Below, one piece after another: positions 28,164 to 36,364 of a DNA stretch of 51,641 nt. The translations under genes and the position numbers were made by a program. Position 1 is the stretch's first letter, and every line of letters starts with the position of its first letter. The DNA is taken from assembly GCA_025363815.1 (NCBI GenBank), contig JANYLB010000043.1:1-51641 (forward strand). Direction: 5' to 3'. Under the pieces are notes generated by a model. That model saw nothing but the letters and a program-made list of their open reading frames with translations, made no database searches and was not told where the DNA came from. The stretch comes from Actinomycetes bacterium (GTDB taxonomy: Bacteria > Actinomycetota > Acidimicrobiia > IMCC26256 > JANYLB01).

Positions 28164-29482
28164 CAGAGCACCCTCATCTTCAGCTCGACGGGTTCGCCCG
28201 ACGCGCCTATGCGCTGCTCGACCTCGTCACGGAACCAGCGGGTGAGGCCGACCACCGGCGACATGATGCTCGGTCCGAGCGCGCAGATGGTCGTCTGCGC
28301 GAAGGGCGCGTTCAGACCGGGAACGATGTTGTTCCCGAAGTCGAGGAGGAGATCGAGATCGGCGGGGCGGCCGAGGCCGTTCGCGATCCGGTAGAGCACT
28401 TTCTCGATCCAGCTCGAGCCCTCACGACACGGAGTGCACTTGCCGCAGCTCTCGTGCGCGAAGAACTTGGATAGACGCCACGCGATCTGTACCGGGTCGG
28501 TGTCTTCGTTGAACACCATTACCGCGCCGGAGCCGAGCATCGACTTCAGCTCGCCCTGCACGTGGTCCATGTCGAGAGGTGCGTCGAGGTGCTCGGGAAC
28601 GAGCCACGGCGATGACGCGCCGCCGGGGATGAAGAACTTCATCTCCTTGCCGTCGCGCATCCCACCGGCAAGGCCTTCGATGAGATCGCGGAACGACATC
28701 CCGAGCTCGACCTCGTAGTTTCCGGGTCGCACTACGTGGCCGGAGACCGAGAAGATCCGGGTACCGGTGGAGCGACCAACACCGAGCTTTGCGTATTCCT
28801 CGCCGCCCATGCGGATGATGTGCGGGACCGTCGACAGCGTCTCGACGTTGTTGACAATCGTCGGCGCGGCGTACAGACCCTGCACTGCAGGGAACGGCGG
28901 CTTGATGCGCGGCATCGCGCGCTCGCCCTCGAGGCTCTCCATCAGGCCGGTCTCGTCACCGGCGATGTAACACCCGGCGCCGCGGTGCAGGATGATCTCG
29001 AGGTCGAAGTCGGAACCGAGGATCTTGGCGCCCACGAAGTTGCGCGCGTACGCATCGCGCAATGCCTGGGCCAGCCGATCGGCGCCGAGCGCGAACTCAC
29101 CCCGCAGGTAGATGAACGCGGTGTTGCACCGGATCGCGAAGGCGGTGATCACGATGCCCTCGATCAGCTGGTGCGGATCCCGCTCGACCAGCATGTGGTC
29201 CTTGAAGGTCGACGGCTCACCTTCGTCGCCGTTCACGCACAGGTAGCGCGGGAAAGCCCCCTTGGGGAGGAACGACCACTTCTGACCGGCACCGAACCCG
29301 GCGCCGCCGCGGCCCCGCAGGCCCGACGTCTTGACTTCCTCGATGATCGCCTCTGGCTCCATGGCCAGCGCCTTGCGGAGGCTCTCGTAAGCGCCGCTGC
29401 CCACCGCGGCATCGATCGTCCATGAGCTGTCGGAGACCTCCCGAAGTCGCTTCGTGACCAGCAGGGTCTCGACGGGAGCCAT
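28163..29482 (-). CDS. nuoF: NADH-quinone oxidoreductase subunit F (NADH and FMN site)
   Basis: A 439-residue flavoprotein that oxidises NADH and passes electrons from FMN to cluster N3. The FMN/NADH glycine-rich motif is GLRGRGGAGFGAGQKWSF near residue 55, followed by NGDEGEPSTFKDHML and GAGCYIAGDETGLMESLEG. The N3 ligands are in ESCGKCTPCREGS and the later TTICALG. ATG 29482 overlaps the nuoE stop by one base (TGATG). This gene has no counterpart in the first operon. Confidence 0.97.
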   Translation of the reverse strand: MAPVETLLVTKRLREVSDSSWTIDAAVGSGAYESLRKALAMEPEAIIEEVKTSGLRGRGGAGFGAGQKWSFLPKGAFPRYLCVNGDEGEPSTFKDHMLVERDPHQLIEGIVITAFAIRCNTAFIYLRGEFALGADRLAQALRDAYARNFVGAKILGSDFDLEIILHRGAGCYIAGDETGLMESLEGERAMPRIKPPFPAVQGLYAAPTIVNNVETLSTVPHIIRMGGEEYAKLGVGRSTGTRIFSVSGHVVRPGNYEVELGMSFRDLIEGLAGGMRDGKEMKFFIPGGASSPWLVPEHLDAPLDMDHVQGELKSMLGSGAVMVFNEDTDPVQIAWRLSKFFAHESCGKCTPCREGSSWIEKVLYRIANGLGRPADLDLLLDFGNNIVPGLNAPFAQTTICALGPSIMSPVVGLTRWFRDEVEQRIGASGEPVELKMRVL

Positions 29483-30003
29483 CAGCCCACCACCGCCGAA
29501 GGCGCGAGCGGCGCGTTCGTCGGCGAACCGGAGATGGTGCGCGGCGTGCGCTCGCCGCGCTTGTACTCGTCGATGATCTCCGACGCGCTCTGCGGCGTCA
29601 GCGGACCGTGGAACTCGTAGTTGACCTGAAGCACGGGAGCACAATCGCACGCGGCGATGCACTCGACCTCTTCGACGAACACATCATCGTCGGACCCGTA
29701 GCGCAAACGAAGGGAGTCGAGTAGCTCGGGGCCACCCATGACCAGGCAGGTGACGTTCGTGCACACCGAGACCACCAGCTTGCCCACGGGAGCGCGCTTG
29801 AACATCGTGTAGAAGGAGCAGGTTCCCAGCACCTGCGCGGGAGCGAGATCGAGCAACCCCGCGATCTCCTTCATCGCCTCCGGGGTGACCCATCCGTCTT
29901 GGTCCTGCGCCAAGTGCAGCAGCGGGAGAACCGCCGATTTGGCGAACGGGTACCGAGCGATCGTCGCGCGTGCCTTGACGAGATTGGCTTCGGTGTACGG
30001 CAT
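29482..30003 (-). CDS. nuoE: NADH-quinone oxidoreductase subunit E ([2Fe-2S] N1a)
   Basis: A 173-residue thioredoxin-like subunit with cluster N1a. The ligands are visible as VCTNVTC and ECIAACDCAP (C-x4-C and C-x3-C). The N-terminal helical region has VTPEAMKEIAGLLDL and VLGTCSFYTMF. ATG 30003 starts two bases after the nuoD stop. A Pro/Ala/Thr-rich tail of about 15 residues ends the protein. Confidence 0.96.
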   Translation of the reverse strand: MPYTEANLVKARATIARYPFAKSAVLPLLHLAQDQDGWVTPEAMKEIAGLLDLAPAQVLGTCSFYTMFKRAPVGKLVVSVCTNVTCLVMGGPELLDSLRLRYGSDDDVFVEEVECIAACDCAPVLQVNYEFHGPLTPQSASEIIDEYKRGERTPRTISGSPTNAPLAPSAVVG

Positions 30004-30005
30004 GG

Positions 30006-31349
30006 CTATCGATCGACCTCCCCGAGGATTGGATCGATGCTCGACACGATCGCCACCGCGTCGGCCACCATCGCGCCCTCGACCATCGGGGCCATCGACT
30101 GCAAGTTGTAGAACGACGGGCCGCGGATGTGCAGTCGGTACGGCTTCGCGGTGCCGTCGGCCACGATGTAGCAGCCGATCTCGCCGCGGGGCGACTCGAT
30201 GGCGACGTAGGTCTCGCCGGCCGGCACTCGGAAGCCTTCGGTGAACAGCTTGAAGTGGTGGATGAGCGCTTCCATCGACTCGTTGATCCGGGCGCGGGGC
30301 GGCGGCGTGACCTTGCGGTCCTGCACGCGGTAATCGCCCGGTGGCATCTTCTCCACGCACTGGCGCACTATGCGAATCGACTCCGCGATCTCGAAGAGCC
30401 GGATGCGGTAGCGGTCGTAGACGTCACCGTTCTCGGTGTAGACGACGTCGAAATCGACCTCGGGATACTTGAGGTACGGCTGCTCCTTGCGGAGGTCCCA
30501 GGGAAAGCCGGTCGACCGCAGGATCGGGCCGGTGATCCCTAGGTCGAGGCACTGCTGCGTAGTTATGGTGCCGACGCCAACCGTCCGTTCCTGGAAGATC
30601 GGGTTCTCGGTGAGCAGCCGGTCGTAGTCGTCGATCCCGGCCTCGACGAGCTCGCACACATGGAGCACCGACTCCTGCCAGCCGTCGGGAAGATCGGCGG
30701 CGACGCCGCCGGGGCGGATGAAGTTGTGGTTCATGCGCAGCCCGGTGATCTGCTCGAGCAACCGCAGGGTCTCTTCCCGCTCACGCCAGCCGAAGAGCAT
30801 CATCGAGACCGCGCCGAGGTCCATTCCGTTTGTCGCCTGGAAGAGGAGGTGTGACGAGATCCGGTTGAGCTCGACGAGCAGCATCCGGATCCATTGGGCC
30901 CGATCCGGGACCTCGATGTCGAGGAGCCGTTCGGTGGCCAGGGAGAAGACGAGCTCGTTGCTGAGCGGCGACGCGTAGTCCATCCGGGTCACGTTGGTGG
31001 AGCCCTGGACATACATCAGCTCCTCGGCGGTCTTCTCCATCCCGGTGTGTAGGTAGCCGATCACCGCCTTCGAGCGCACGAGGGTCTCGCCGTCGAGCTC
31101 CATCATGATCCGCAGCACGCCGTGGGTCGACGGGTGCTGCGGGCCCATGTTGATGATCATGGTCTCGTCGCTCTCGGGCTCGGGCCAATGCCCACCCGTG
31201 AGCACGAGCTCGCGCTGACCCCGCGTCAGCTCCTGCGCGCCTTCGCCGGTCTGGCGCTCGAGCCGTGCTGTTTCGAGCGCGTCGAGCTCGTCGATGAGCT
31301 CCTCGGCCTGTTCCTCCGTCAGCTCTTCCTCGTCGACCGGCTCGCTCAT
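30006..31349 (-). CDS. nuoD: NADH-quinone oxidoreductase subunit D (copy 2), HTG-type with acidic N-terminal extension
   Basis: A 447-residue 49-kDa-type subunit. The quinone hairpin INMGPQHPSTHGVLRI lies at residues 66-81 and is followed by GYLHTGMEK, where Thr102 (codon 31044-31046) replaces the arginine found in copy 1 and in mitochondria. HTG is also what I recall for other actinobacterial NuoD. The first 60 residues are mostly Glu/Asp/Leu, probably helical, and are not part of the family domain. ATG 31349 overlaps the nuoC stop (ATGA). Confidence 0.96.
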   Translation of the reverse strand: MSEPVDEEELTEEQAEELIDELDALETARLERQTGEGAQELTRGQRELVLTGGHWPEPESDETMIINMGPQHPSTHGVLRIMMELDGETLVRSKAVIGYLHTGMEKTAEELMYVQGSTNVTRMDYASPLSNELVFSLATERLLDIEVPDRAQWIRMLLVELNRISSHLLFQATNGMDLGAVSMMLFGWREREETLRLLEQITGLRMNHNFIRPGGVAADLPDGWQESVLHVCELVEAGIDDYDRLLTENPIFQERTVGVGTITTQQCLDLGITGPILRSTGFPWDLRKEQPYLKYPEVDFDVVYTENGDVYDRYRIRLFEIAESIRIVRQCVEKMPPGDYRVQDRKVTPPPRARINESMEALIHHFKLFTEGFRVPAGETYVAIESPRGEIGCYIVADGTAKPYRLHIRGPSFYNLQSMAPMVEGAMVADAVAIVSSIDPILGEVDR

Positions 31350-31945
31350 GAGGGCCTCGGGTCCTCTTTGAACGTCACAGGGACCCGCGCCGGAGCATCG
31401 TCCTTGCGCAGCGGGTGGCCCTCCCAATCGTCGGGCATCAGGATCCGAGTCAGGTCGGGGTGATCCACGAACTTGATCCCGAAGAGGTCGAAGACCTCGC
31501 GCTCGGGGAAGTTCAGGCCGCCGTATAGCGGAGTCAGGCTCGCGATCTCGGCGTCGGTCGCCGGCACCTGGGCGATCAGACGCACCCGCCGGTTGCGAGC
31601 GTGAGAGAGAAAGTTCGCCACGACCTCGAAACGCTCGGCCTCGACGCCGGGCGGTACCGCACGGTCGACCGCCGTGAGGAAGTCGACTGCGGTGAGGTCA
31701 ACACAGGTCGTGAACTGCTGTTCGTCGCGCAGGAACTCGGCAACATCGCGCCACTGGCTGCGGCCGAGGTACACCACCGGTTGTCCGTGGGAGGAGACGC
31801 TGCGCGCGCCGTCGAACCGCTCGAGGATCGCGGCCGCGACCTCATCGGACGGTGTCGGCACGTCCGACTCGGCCGGTTCGGCATCCTGGTCGTTCTCGTG
31901 TATCGCTTCACGAGGCCGACCATCAGGAGTTTGGTCGTCGGGCAT
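31346..31945 (-). CDS. nuoC: NADH-quinone oxidoreductase subunit C (copy 2)
   Basis: A 199-residue 30-kDa-type subunit. The signature region is LYGGLNFPEREVFDLFGIKFVDHPDL followed by EGHPLRKD, in the normal positions. The first 40 residues are acidic and proline-rich. ATG 31945 lies 45 bases after the nuoB stop, the longest gap inside this operon. Confidence 0.94.
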   Translation of the reverse strand: MPDDQTPDGRPREAIHENDQDAEPAESDVPTPSDEVAAAILERFDGARSVSSHGQPVVYLGRSQWRDVAEFLRDEQQFTTCVDLTAVDFLTAVDRAVPPGVEAERFEVVANFLSHARNRRVRLIAQVPATDAEIASLTPLYGGLNFPEREVFDLFGIKFVDHPDLTRILMPDDWEGHPLRKDDAPARVPVTFKEDPRPS

Positions 31946-31990
31946 GCGGCGGAGAGGTCCTCGGTGGTAGATCGGGTCGGGGGGAAAGAC

Positions 31991-32509
31991 TCAGACGGCG
32001 AGCGAGACGGCAGCGCCGCCGGTGGGGCTATCGGCGCGCCGTTTGAGCAGCTCGCCGGTCCTGATCTGGTCGTGCAACGCCAAGATGCCGTGCAGCAGGG
32101 TCTCAGGTCCGGGCGGGCAGCCCGGCACGTACACGTCAACGGGGACGATCTGGTCGACGCCCTGGACGATCGCGTAGTTGTTGAACATTCCGCCGGTGCT
32201 CGCGCACACGCCCATGGAGATGACCCACTTGGGCTCGACCATCTGGTCGTAGACCTGGCGGAGCACCGGTGCCATCTTCTGACTCACTCGGCCGGCGACG
32301 ATCATGAGGTCTGCCTGACGGGGACTGGCGCGGAACGTCTCCATTCCGAAGCGCGCGATGTCGTAGTGCGAACCGCCCGTCGCCATCATCTCGATCGCGC
32401 AGCAGGCGAGGCCGAACGTCGCGGGCATCACGGAGTTGCGGCGCGCCCAACGGACGATGTCTTCCAGTCGACCCGTGAGGAAGTTGTGCGGGATCTGGTC
32501 GAGCGGCAT
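31991..32509 (-). CDS. nuoB: NADH-quinone oxidoreductase subunit B (copy 2), cluster N2
   Basis: A 172-residue N2-cluster subunit. Ligands are C36 and C37 (GLACCAIEM), C102 (GVCASTGG) and C131 (PGCPPGPE). The GVCASTGG form, as opposed to GSCSNCGG in copy 1, is another sign that the operons are old paralogues or separately acquired. ATG 32509 lies two bases after the nuoA stop. Confidence 0.96.
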   Translation of the reverse strand: MPLDQIPHNFLTGRLEDIVRWARRNSVMPATFGLACCAIEMMATGGSHYDIARFGMETFRASPRQADLMIVAGRVSQKMAPVLRQVYDQMVEPKWVISMGVCASTGGMFNNYAIVQGVDQIVPVDVYVPGCPPGPETLLHGILALHDQIRTGELLKRRADSPTGGAAVSLAV

Positions 32510-32511
32510 CT

Positions 32512-32973
32512 CTACGCCGCTTCTTCTTCTGCCGGCGGGGCGACCGGCAGCGTCGAGAAATCGGGCATGCCCGAGACGCGCAGCACCCGCCGACCGAGGT
32601 CGGTCGCCGTCTTCTTCGCCGGGCCCCAATCGAGCGCACCGGTGGAGAGGAGGTAGCCGAACGGCACGAGCAACGCGAGGAGGAAGATGCCCATCGCGGC
32701 GAGCCCGAAGCTGCCGAGGTCGCGGAACACGAGCGTGAACGGATAGATGAAGATGATCTCGACGTCGAGGATGATGAAGATCATCGCGACCAGGTAGAAC
32801 TTCACCGGGAAGCGCTCCGCGGGTTCGACCTCGGGCACGATCCCGCACTCGTAGGGCGCGGTCTTCGCTGTCGTCTTGCGCTGAGGTGCCAACCGTGTCG
32901 ACGCGAAGAACGACACCGAGCCGAAGAGCGCGACCAAGACGATCATGCACAGGATCGGCAGGTATTGGATCAC
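32512..32973 (-). CDS. nuoA: NADH-quinone oxidoreductase subunit A (copy 2)
   Basis: A 153-residue membrane subunit with [24 protein letters not shown] and [11 protein letters not shown], the standard NuoA loop and helix 2. GTG 32973 is preferred because GGGAGGG lies nine bases upstream; another GTG three codons earlier (32982) abuts that same sequence and would leave no spacer. A Glu/Ala-rich C-terminal tail follows the last helix. Confidence 0.93.
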   Translation of the reverse strand: MIQYLPILCMIVLVALFGSVSFFASTRLAPQRKTTAKTAPYECGIVPEVEPAERFPVKFYLVAMIFIILDVEIIFIYPFTLVFRDLGSFGLAAMGIFLLALLVPFGYLLSTGALDWGPAKKTATDLGRRVLRVSGMPDFSTLPVAPPAEEEAA

Positions 32974-33066
32974 CCGGTACACCCCTCCCTCGCTTCTCGC
33001 GGCAGGTTATCCGACCCGCTCGCGCCGAGGCACAGTCGCGCGGTGCGACTCTTTGGCAAGGGTGGC

Positions 33067-34455
33067 TCAGGGACTCGGTGCGAGTGCGACTATGCGCGAG
33101 AGGGTGCGGTATGCGGCCTCGGCCGGGCCGATCTCGTCGGGCCGCAGGAGGTTCGCCATTATCCGCAGCACCCATTCCATGAGCGGCCGTGAACGCATCC
33201 CGACCCGGGTCAGCTCCCGCATCACCGCGGGGTTGCCGATCGCGGCGACGAAGAGGCGCGCCATCTTGAAGTAGAGACCGAACTCGGCCTCGAGGCGCTC
33301 CGGATACCGCTGGAGGGCGAGTCCGTCGCCGGTCTCCAGCGCCTCGTGGATCGCAGCGGCGGCAAATCGCCCGGTTTCGTACGCATAGGCGATTCCCTCC
33401 CCGTTGAACGGGTTGATCGAGCCACCGGCGTCACCGACGACGAGCCAGGTCGGGCCGACCTTGGGTGTGACCGAGCCACCAGTCGGCAGCTTCCCGCCGG
33501 TTGGTGCACCACAGGAGGTTTCTGGCGAAATGCCCCAACGTTCGGGCGCAGTGTGGACGAAAGCATCCATCAACCGACTCGTGTTCACGTCTTTCCAACC
33601 GGTGTAGGTGTTGAGGAGTCCAACGCCGACGTTGACCGTACCGTCGCCCACCGGGAACACCCAGCCGTAGCCCGGGAGGTGGTTACCGTCGCGATCGCGC
33701 AGGTCGAGATGGCTCTCGATCCACGGTTCGTCGTGCAAAGGACTGGTGAAGTAGCCGCGGATCGCCATTCCCAGGGGATAGCTGCGATTCCTGCTCGTAC
33801 CGAGGGCACGGCCGAATCGAGAGTTGGCCCCGTCGGCCACCACCACGTAGCGGGCCCGAACCCGCTCGGTCGTGCCGCTCTCCTTGCGGGCGACGACGGC
33901 GCCCGCGACGAGCCCGTCTTCGATGATCGGCGAGATGGCCTCGGATGCCGGCCAGAGCGTGGCGCCGCCCTTGACCGCCCGATCTGCGACCATCTCGTCG
34001 AGATCGCGCCGCCGCACCACATATCCGTACGACGGGAAGTCGGGATGCCGGGGCCACGCGAGCTCGAGGGTCACACCGTGCGCGATCGAGCGCAAGCCCG
34101 AGTACCGCTGGTACTCCGAGAGCGGACCCGCGAGCCCGAGATCGTGCAATTGGCGAACTGCTCGAGGGGTCAGGCCATCGCCACACGTCTTCTCGCGCGG
34201 GAACCGCTTCTTCTCGACGACGAGCACCCGGTGGCCGCTATCGGCCAGCCACGCCGCGGCCGCCGCCCCGGCGGGGCCGCCGCCCACGACGAGCACATCC
34301 CAAATCTCCGAACTCTTGGCCTCTGAGCTCCGAGCATCCGGACGGGGGGCAGTTCCGGCCTTGTCGCGCACACGATCATGCTCCCACACGACGCCGCCGC
34401 CGACCGGACGCGATGAAGGCCCGGGGGGCCGTCTCCCGATGTGCTCATTAGCCAT
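33067..34455 (-). CDS. Geranylgeranyl reductase-family flavoprotein, probable menaquinone side-chain reductase
   Basis: A 462-residue FAD-dependent oxidoreductase. The FAD-binding motif [17 protein letters not shown] is at about residue 54, with [17 protein letters not shown] after it and the second FAD motif [21 protein letters not shown] later, all typical of the geranylgeranyl reductase family. In mycobacteria, MenJ of this family saturates one isoprene unit of menaquinone. The gene ends 93 bases before nuoA and is in line with the 14-subunit operon, so a role on the quinone is reasonable but inferred; archaeal-type lipid or chlorophyll roles are less likely. ATG 34455 is used, though the first 50 residues are outside the domain. 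Confidence 0.83.
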   Translation of the reverse strand: MANEHIGRRPPGPSSRPVGGGVVWEHDRVRDKAGTAPRPDARSSEAKSSEIWDVLVVGGGPAGAAAAAWLADSGHRVLVVEKKRFPREKTCGDGLTPRAVRQLHDLGLAGPLSEYQRYSGLRSIAHGVTLELAWPRHPDFPSYGYVVRRRDLDEMVADRAVKGGATLWPASEAISPIIEDGLVAGAVVARKESGTTERVRARYVVVADGANSRFGRALGTSRNRSYPLGMAIRGYFTSPLHDEPWIESHLDLRDRDGNHLPGYGWVFPVGDGTVNVGVGLLNTYTGWKDVNTSRLMDAFVHTAPERWGISPETSCGAPTGGKLPTGGSVTPKVGPTWLVVGDAGGSINPFNGEGIAYAYETGRFAAAAIHEALETGDGLALQRYPERLEAEFGLYFKMARLFVAAIGNPAVMRELTRVGMRSRPLMEWVLRIMANLLRPDEIGPAEAAYRTLSRIVALAPSP

Positions 34456-34536
34456 CTAGCGTGTTATGAAATCGTTACTCGGCACCGTCCTGTGGGGGAC
34501 TGGTCCCGGGACTCGCCGGAGGAGACACCGGGGCCG

Positions 34537-35031
34537 ATGCCCAACCTGATTCCTGACTGGTTCCCGTGGTTGCACCCGCTCGGGCGGATGCTCTGGGCGT
34601 TGCTGTTCACTGCCATCGGCCTGGGCATCGTGTTCGCGATGCTGCGCCGCCCCAAGCCCGAACGACCGGCGACCTGGGCCCAGTGCATGCTCGGAGCCGT
34701 CGGCACGTTCGCGCTGTTCTTTCTCTGCTACGCGATCATCCCGCACGAGTGGCTCACCTTCTCGAACGGGTACCTCAACTGGAGCACCGACAAGTTCGTG
34801 TTCAAACACAACCAGTGGAACAAGGGTATGGGACTCCCCCCGATCGACTTCCCATACAGCGCGCTGAAAGACACAGTCGCCGCCGTGATCTACGTCGTGT
34901 TCTTCGGGCTCAACCTCTACATCTTCGCGAAGTGGCAGAAGCGACCGACGGCCGAGGAAGCCAATGCCGACGCCGGCGAGAAGATCGTGCGCACGTCGCG
35001 GTTCGGTCGCCCCGTGAAGGCGAAGGCCTGA
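34537..35031 (+). CDS. Three-helix membrane protein of unknown function, first gene of the bc/b6f-like operon
   Basis: A 164-residue protein with three predicted transmembrane segments: around WLHPLGRMLWALLFTAIG, MLGAVGTFALFFLCYAII and VAAVIYVVFFGLNLYIFAKW. The loop between the second and third has NWSTDKFVFKHNQWNKG. The C-terminus is basic. I do not recognise a family. ATG 34537 is chosen over an upstream ATG at 34441 because it follows GGAGGAG (12-base spacing) and begins at the first conserved-looking segment. It starts the plus-strand operon; the ferredoxin gene follows after 5 bases, suggesting a membrane anchor for it. Confidence 0.75.
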   Translation: MPNLIPDWFPWLHPLGRMLWALLFTAIGLGIVFAMLRRPKPERPATWAQCMLGAVGTFALFFLCYAIIPHEWLTFSNGYLNWSTDKFVFKHNQWNKGMGLPPIDFPYSALKDTVAAVIYVVFFGLNLYIFAKWQKRPTAEEANADAGEKIVRTSRFGRPVKAKA

Positions 35032-35036
35032 GCGAG

Positions 35037-35450
35037 ATGGCCCGCACCGACGCCAACCCACCCATGCCCGACTTCGCCACCGATTACGAGCTGGCCGAGG
35101 TCGATCCCGCGTTCCTGACCGCCTCGGTCAAGCCGAAGCAGTTCCTCCACATCGACCAGTCTGAGTGCATCCTCTGCGAGGGCTGCGTCGACATCTGCCC
35201 GTGGAAGTGCATACACATGGTGTCGGTGTCGGCGATCTCCGGTGCGCTCAACACCGAACAGCCCGGCGAGGACCCCAGCGACCACGTCGCGTTCATCGTC
35301 GACGAAGATGTGTGCACCCGTTGCGCGCTCTGTGTCGATCGATGCCCTACGGGCGTCATCATCTTGGGAAAACTCACCGACAAGGTCGCCGACGGTGACC
35401 CCCACTCCCGAACGAACCGTCACGGGTACAGCTACGGGGTGCGGTTCTAG
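35037..35450 (+). CDS. Ferredoxin-like protein with two [4Fe-4S] cluster motifs
   Basis: A 137-residue cytoplasmic protein with ECILCEGCVDICP followed by WKC, and VCTRCALCVDRCPTG, two C-x2-C-x2-C-x3-C-P motifs about 55 residues apart. The insert between them and the N- and C-terminal extensions make it larger than simple bacterial ferredoxins (about 60-80 residues). No signal peptide or helix. It lies between a membrane protein and the cytochrome b gene, so it may link a cytoplasmic electron donor or acceptor to the quinol-oxidising complex. A hairpin follows its stop. Confidence 0.88.
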   Translation: MARTDANPPMPDFATDYELAEVDPAFLTASVKPKQFLHIDQSECILCEGCVDICPWKCIHMVSVSAISGALNTEQPGEDPSDHVAFIVDEDVCTRCALCVDRCPTGVIILGKLTDKVADGDPHSRTNRHGYSYGVRF

Positions 35451-35462
35451 AATCTCACCCCC

Positions 35463-35488
35463 GGCGGCATCCCAACAGGGATGCCGCC
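35463..35488 (+). terminator. Perfect 11-bp hairpin between ferredoxin and cytochrome b genes
   Basis: GGCGGCATCCC (35463-35473) and GGGATGCCGCC (35478-35488) pair perfectly around an AACA loop, 12 bases after the ferredoxin stop and 57 before the cytochrome b start. No T-run follows. It could be an intrinsic terminator, partial attenuator or RNA-processing/stabilising hairpin that sets different levels for the genes before and after it. Confidence 0.55.
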
Positions 35489-35545
35489 CCGAAGCAGCCG
35501 ATACGAAGGCGCCACACGAGGCGCAGCGGACGAGGAGACCAGGTC

Positions 35546-36346
35546 GTGGCCAACGGCACCAACGGGAGCAACGGAAAAGGCGGCGCCGGCACCAAGCTGC
35601 TGTCACGCGTCAAGGAGACGGGCGACAAGCTCGGCAACTCCCAGGTGATGACGTCGATCTTCCGCCCGGGCTCCGTGTTCCGCAAGGGCTACACCGACAG
35701 CCCCCGCAACCGGTCCTACGTGATCATGAACAACGTCCTCTACCACCTCCACCCGGTGAAGGTGAAGCGGCACGCGGTGAAGGTCTCGTACACGCTGTGC
35801 CTCGGCGGACTTTCGTTCTTCCTGTTCATTCTGCTGACGGTGACCGGCATCTTCTTGATGTTCTTCTACCGACCGACGACTGCTCAGGCGTGGAGCGACA
35901 TCCAGCACATCGAGACGGCCGTCTACTTCGGCTCGCTCGTGAGAAACATGCATCGATGGGCCGCGCACCTCATGGTGCTGTCGGTCTTCCTGCACATGAG
36001 CCGCGTCTTCTACCACGGCGCCTACAAGGCTCCGCGAGAGTTCAACTGGGTCATCGGCGTGATCCTCTTGACGTTGACCCTGCTGCTTTCATTCACCGGC
36101 TATCTCCTGCCGTGGGACCAGCTCGCGCTGTGGGCCGTGACCGTGGGTACGAACATGATGGGCTACACGCCGGTCTTCGGGTCTCAGGTTCGATTCGTCT
36201 TGCTCGGGTCGAAGGAGATCAGCGGCGACACGCTGCTGCGGTGGTACGTGCTCCACGTGTTGATGTTCCCGTTCGTGACCGTGATCTTCATGGCTGTCCA
36301 CTTCTGGCGCGTCCGCAAGGACGGCGGAATCTCCGGACCGCTGTAG
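35546..36346 (+). CDS. Cytochrome b6-like subunit (N-terminal half of cytochrome b)
   Basis: Membrane subunit of a quinol:cytochrome c reductase, 266 residues with four transmembrane helices. It holds both b haems: ligands H136 and H150 (HRWAAHLMVLSVFLH, 13 residues between) and H237 and H252 (14 between). The 13/14 spacing is that of cytochrome b6 and Gram-positive enzymes, whereas mitochondrial cytochrome b has 13/13. C85 in YTLCLGG aligns with Cys35 of cytochrome b6, which binds the covalent haem c-n. The C-terminal half of cytochrome b is a separate gene, also as in b6f. GTG 35546 follows GAGGAG. About 40 hydrophilic residues precede the domain. Confidence 0.93.
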   Translation: MANGTNGSNGKGGAGTKLLSRVKETGDKLGNSQVMTSIFRPGSVFRKGYTDSPRNRSYVIMNNVLYHLHPVKVKRHAVKVSYTLCLGGLSFFLFILLTVTGIFLMFFYRPTTAQAWSDIQHIETAVYFGSLVRNMHRWAAHLMVLSVFLHMSRVFYHGAYKAPREFNWVIGVILLTLTLLLSFTGYLLPWDQLALWAVTVGTNMMGYTPVFGSQVRFVLLGSKEISGDTLLRWYVLHVLMFPFVTVIFMAVHFWRVRKDGGISGPL

Positions 36347-36364
36347 GCCGAGGAGGAGCACCCG

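Noticed and set aside
34464-34481. Possible Rex operator TTATGAAATCGTTACTCG between the flavoprotein and the cytochrome operon
   Set aside because: Only one half-site is good; the right arm does not match CACAA, so about 8 of 14 positions fit.
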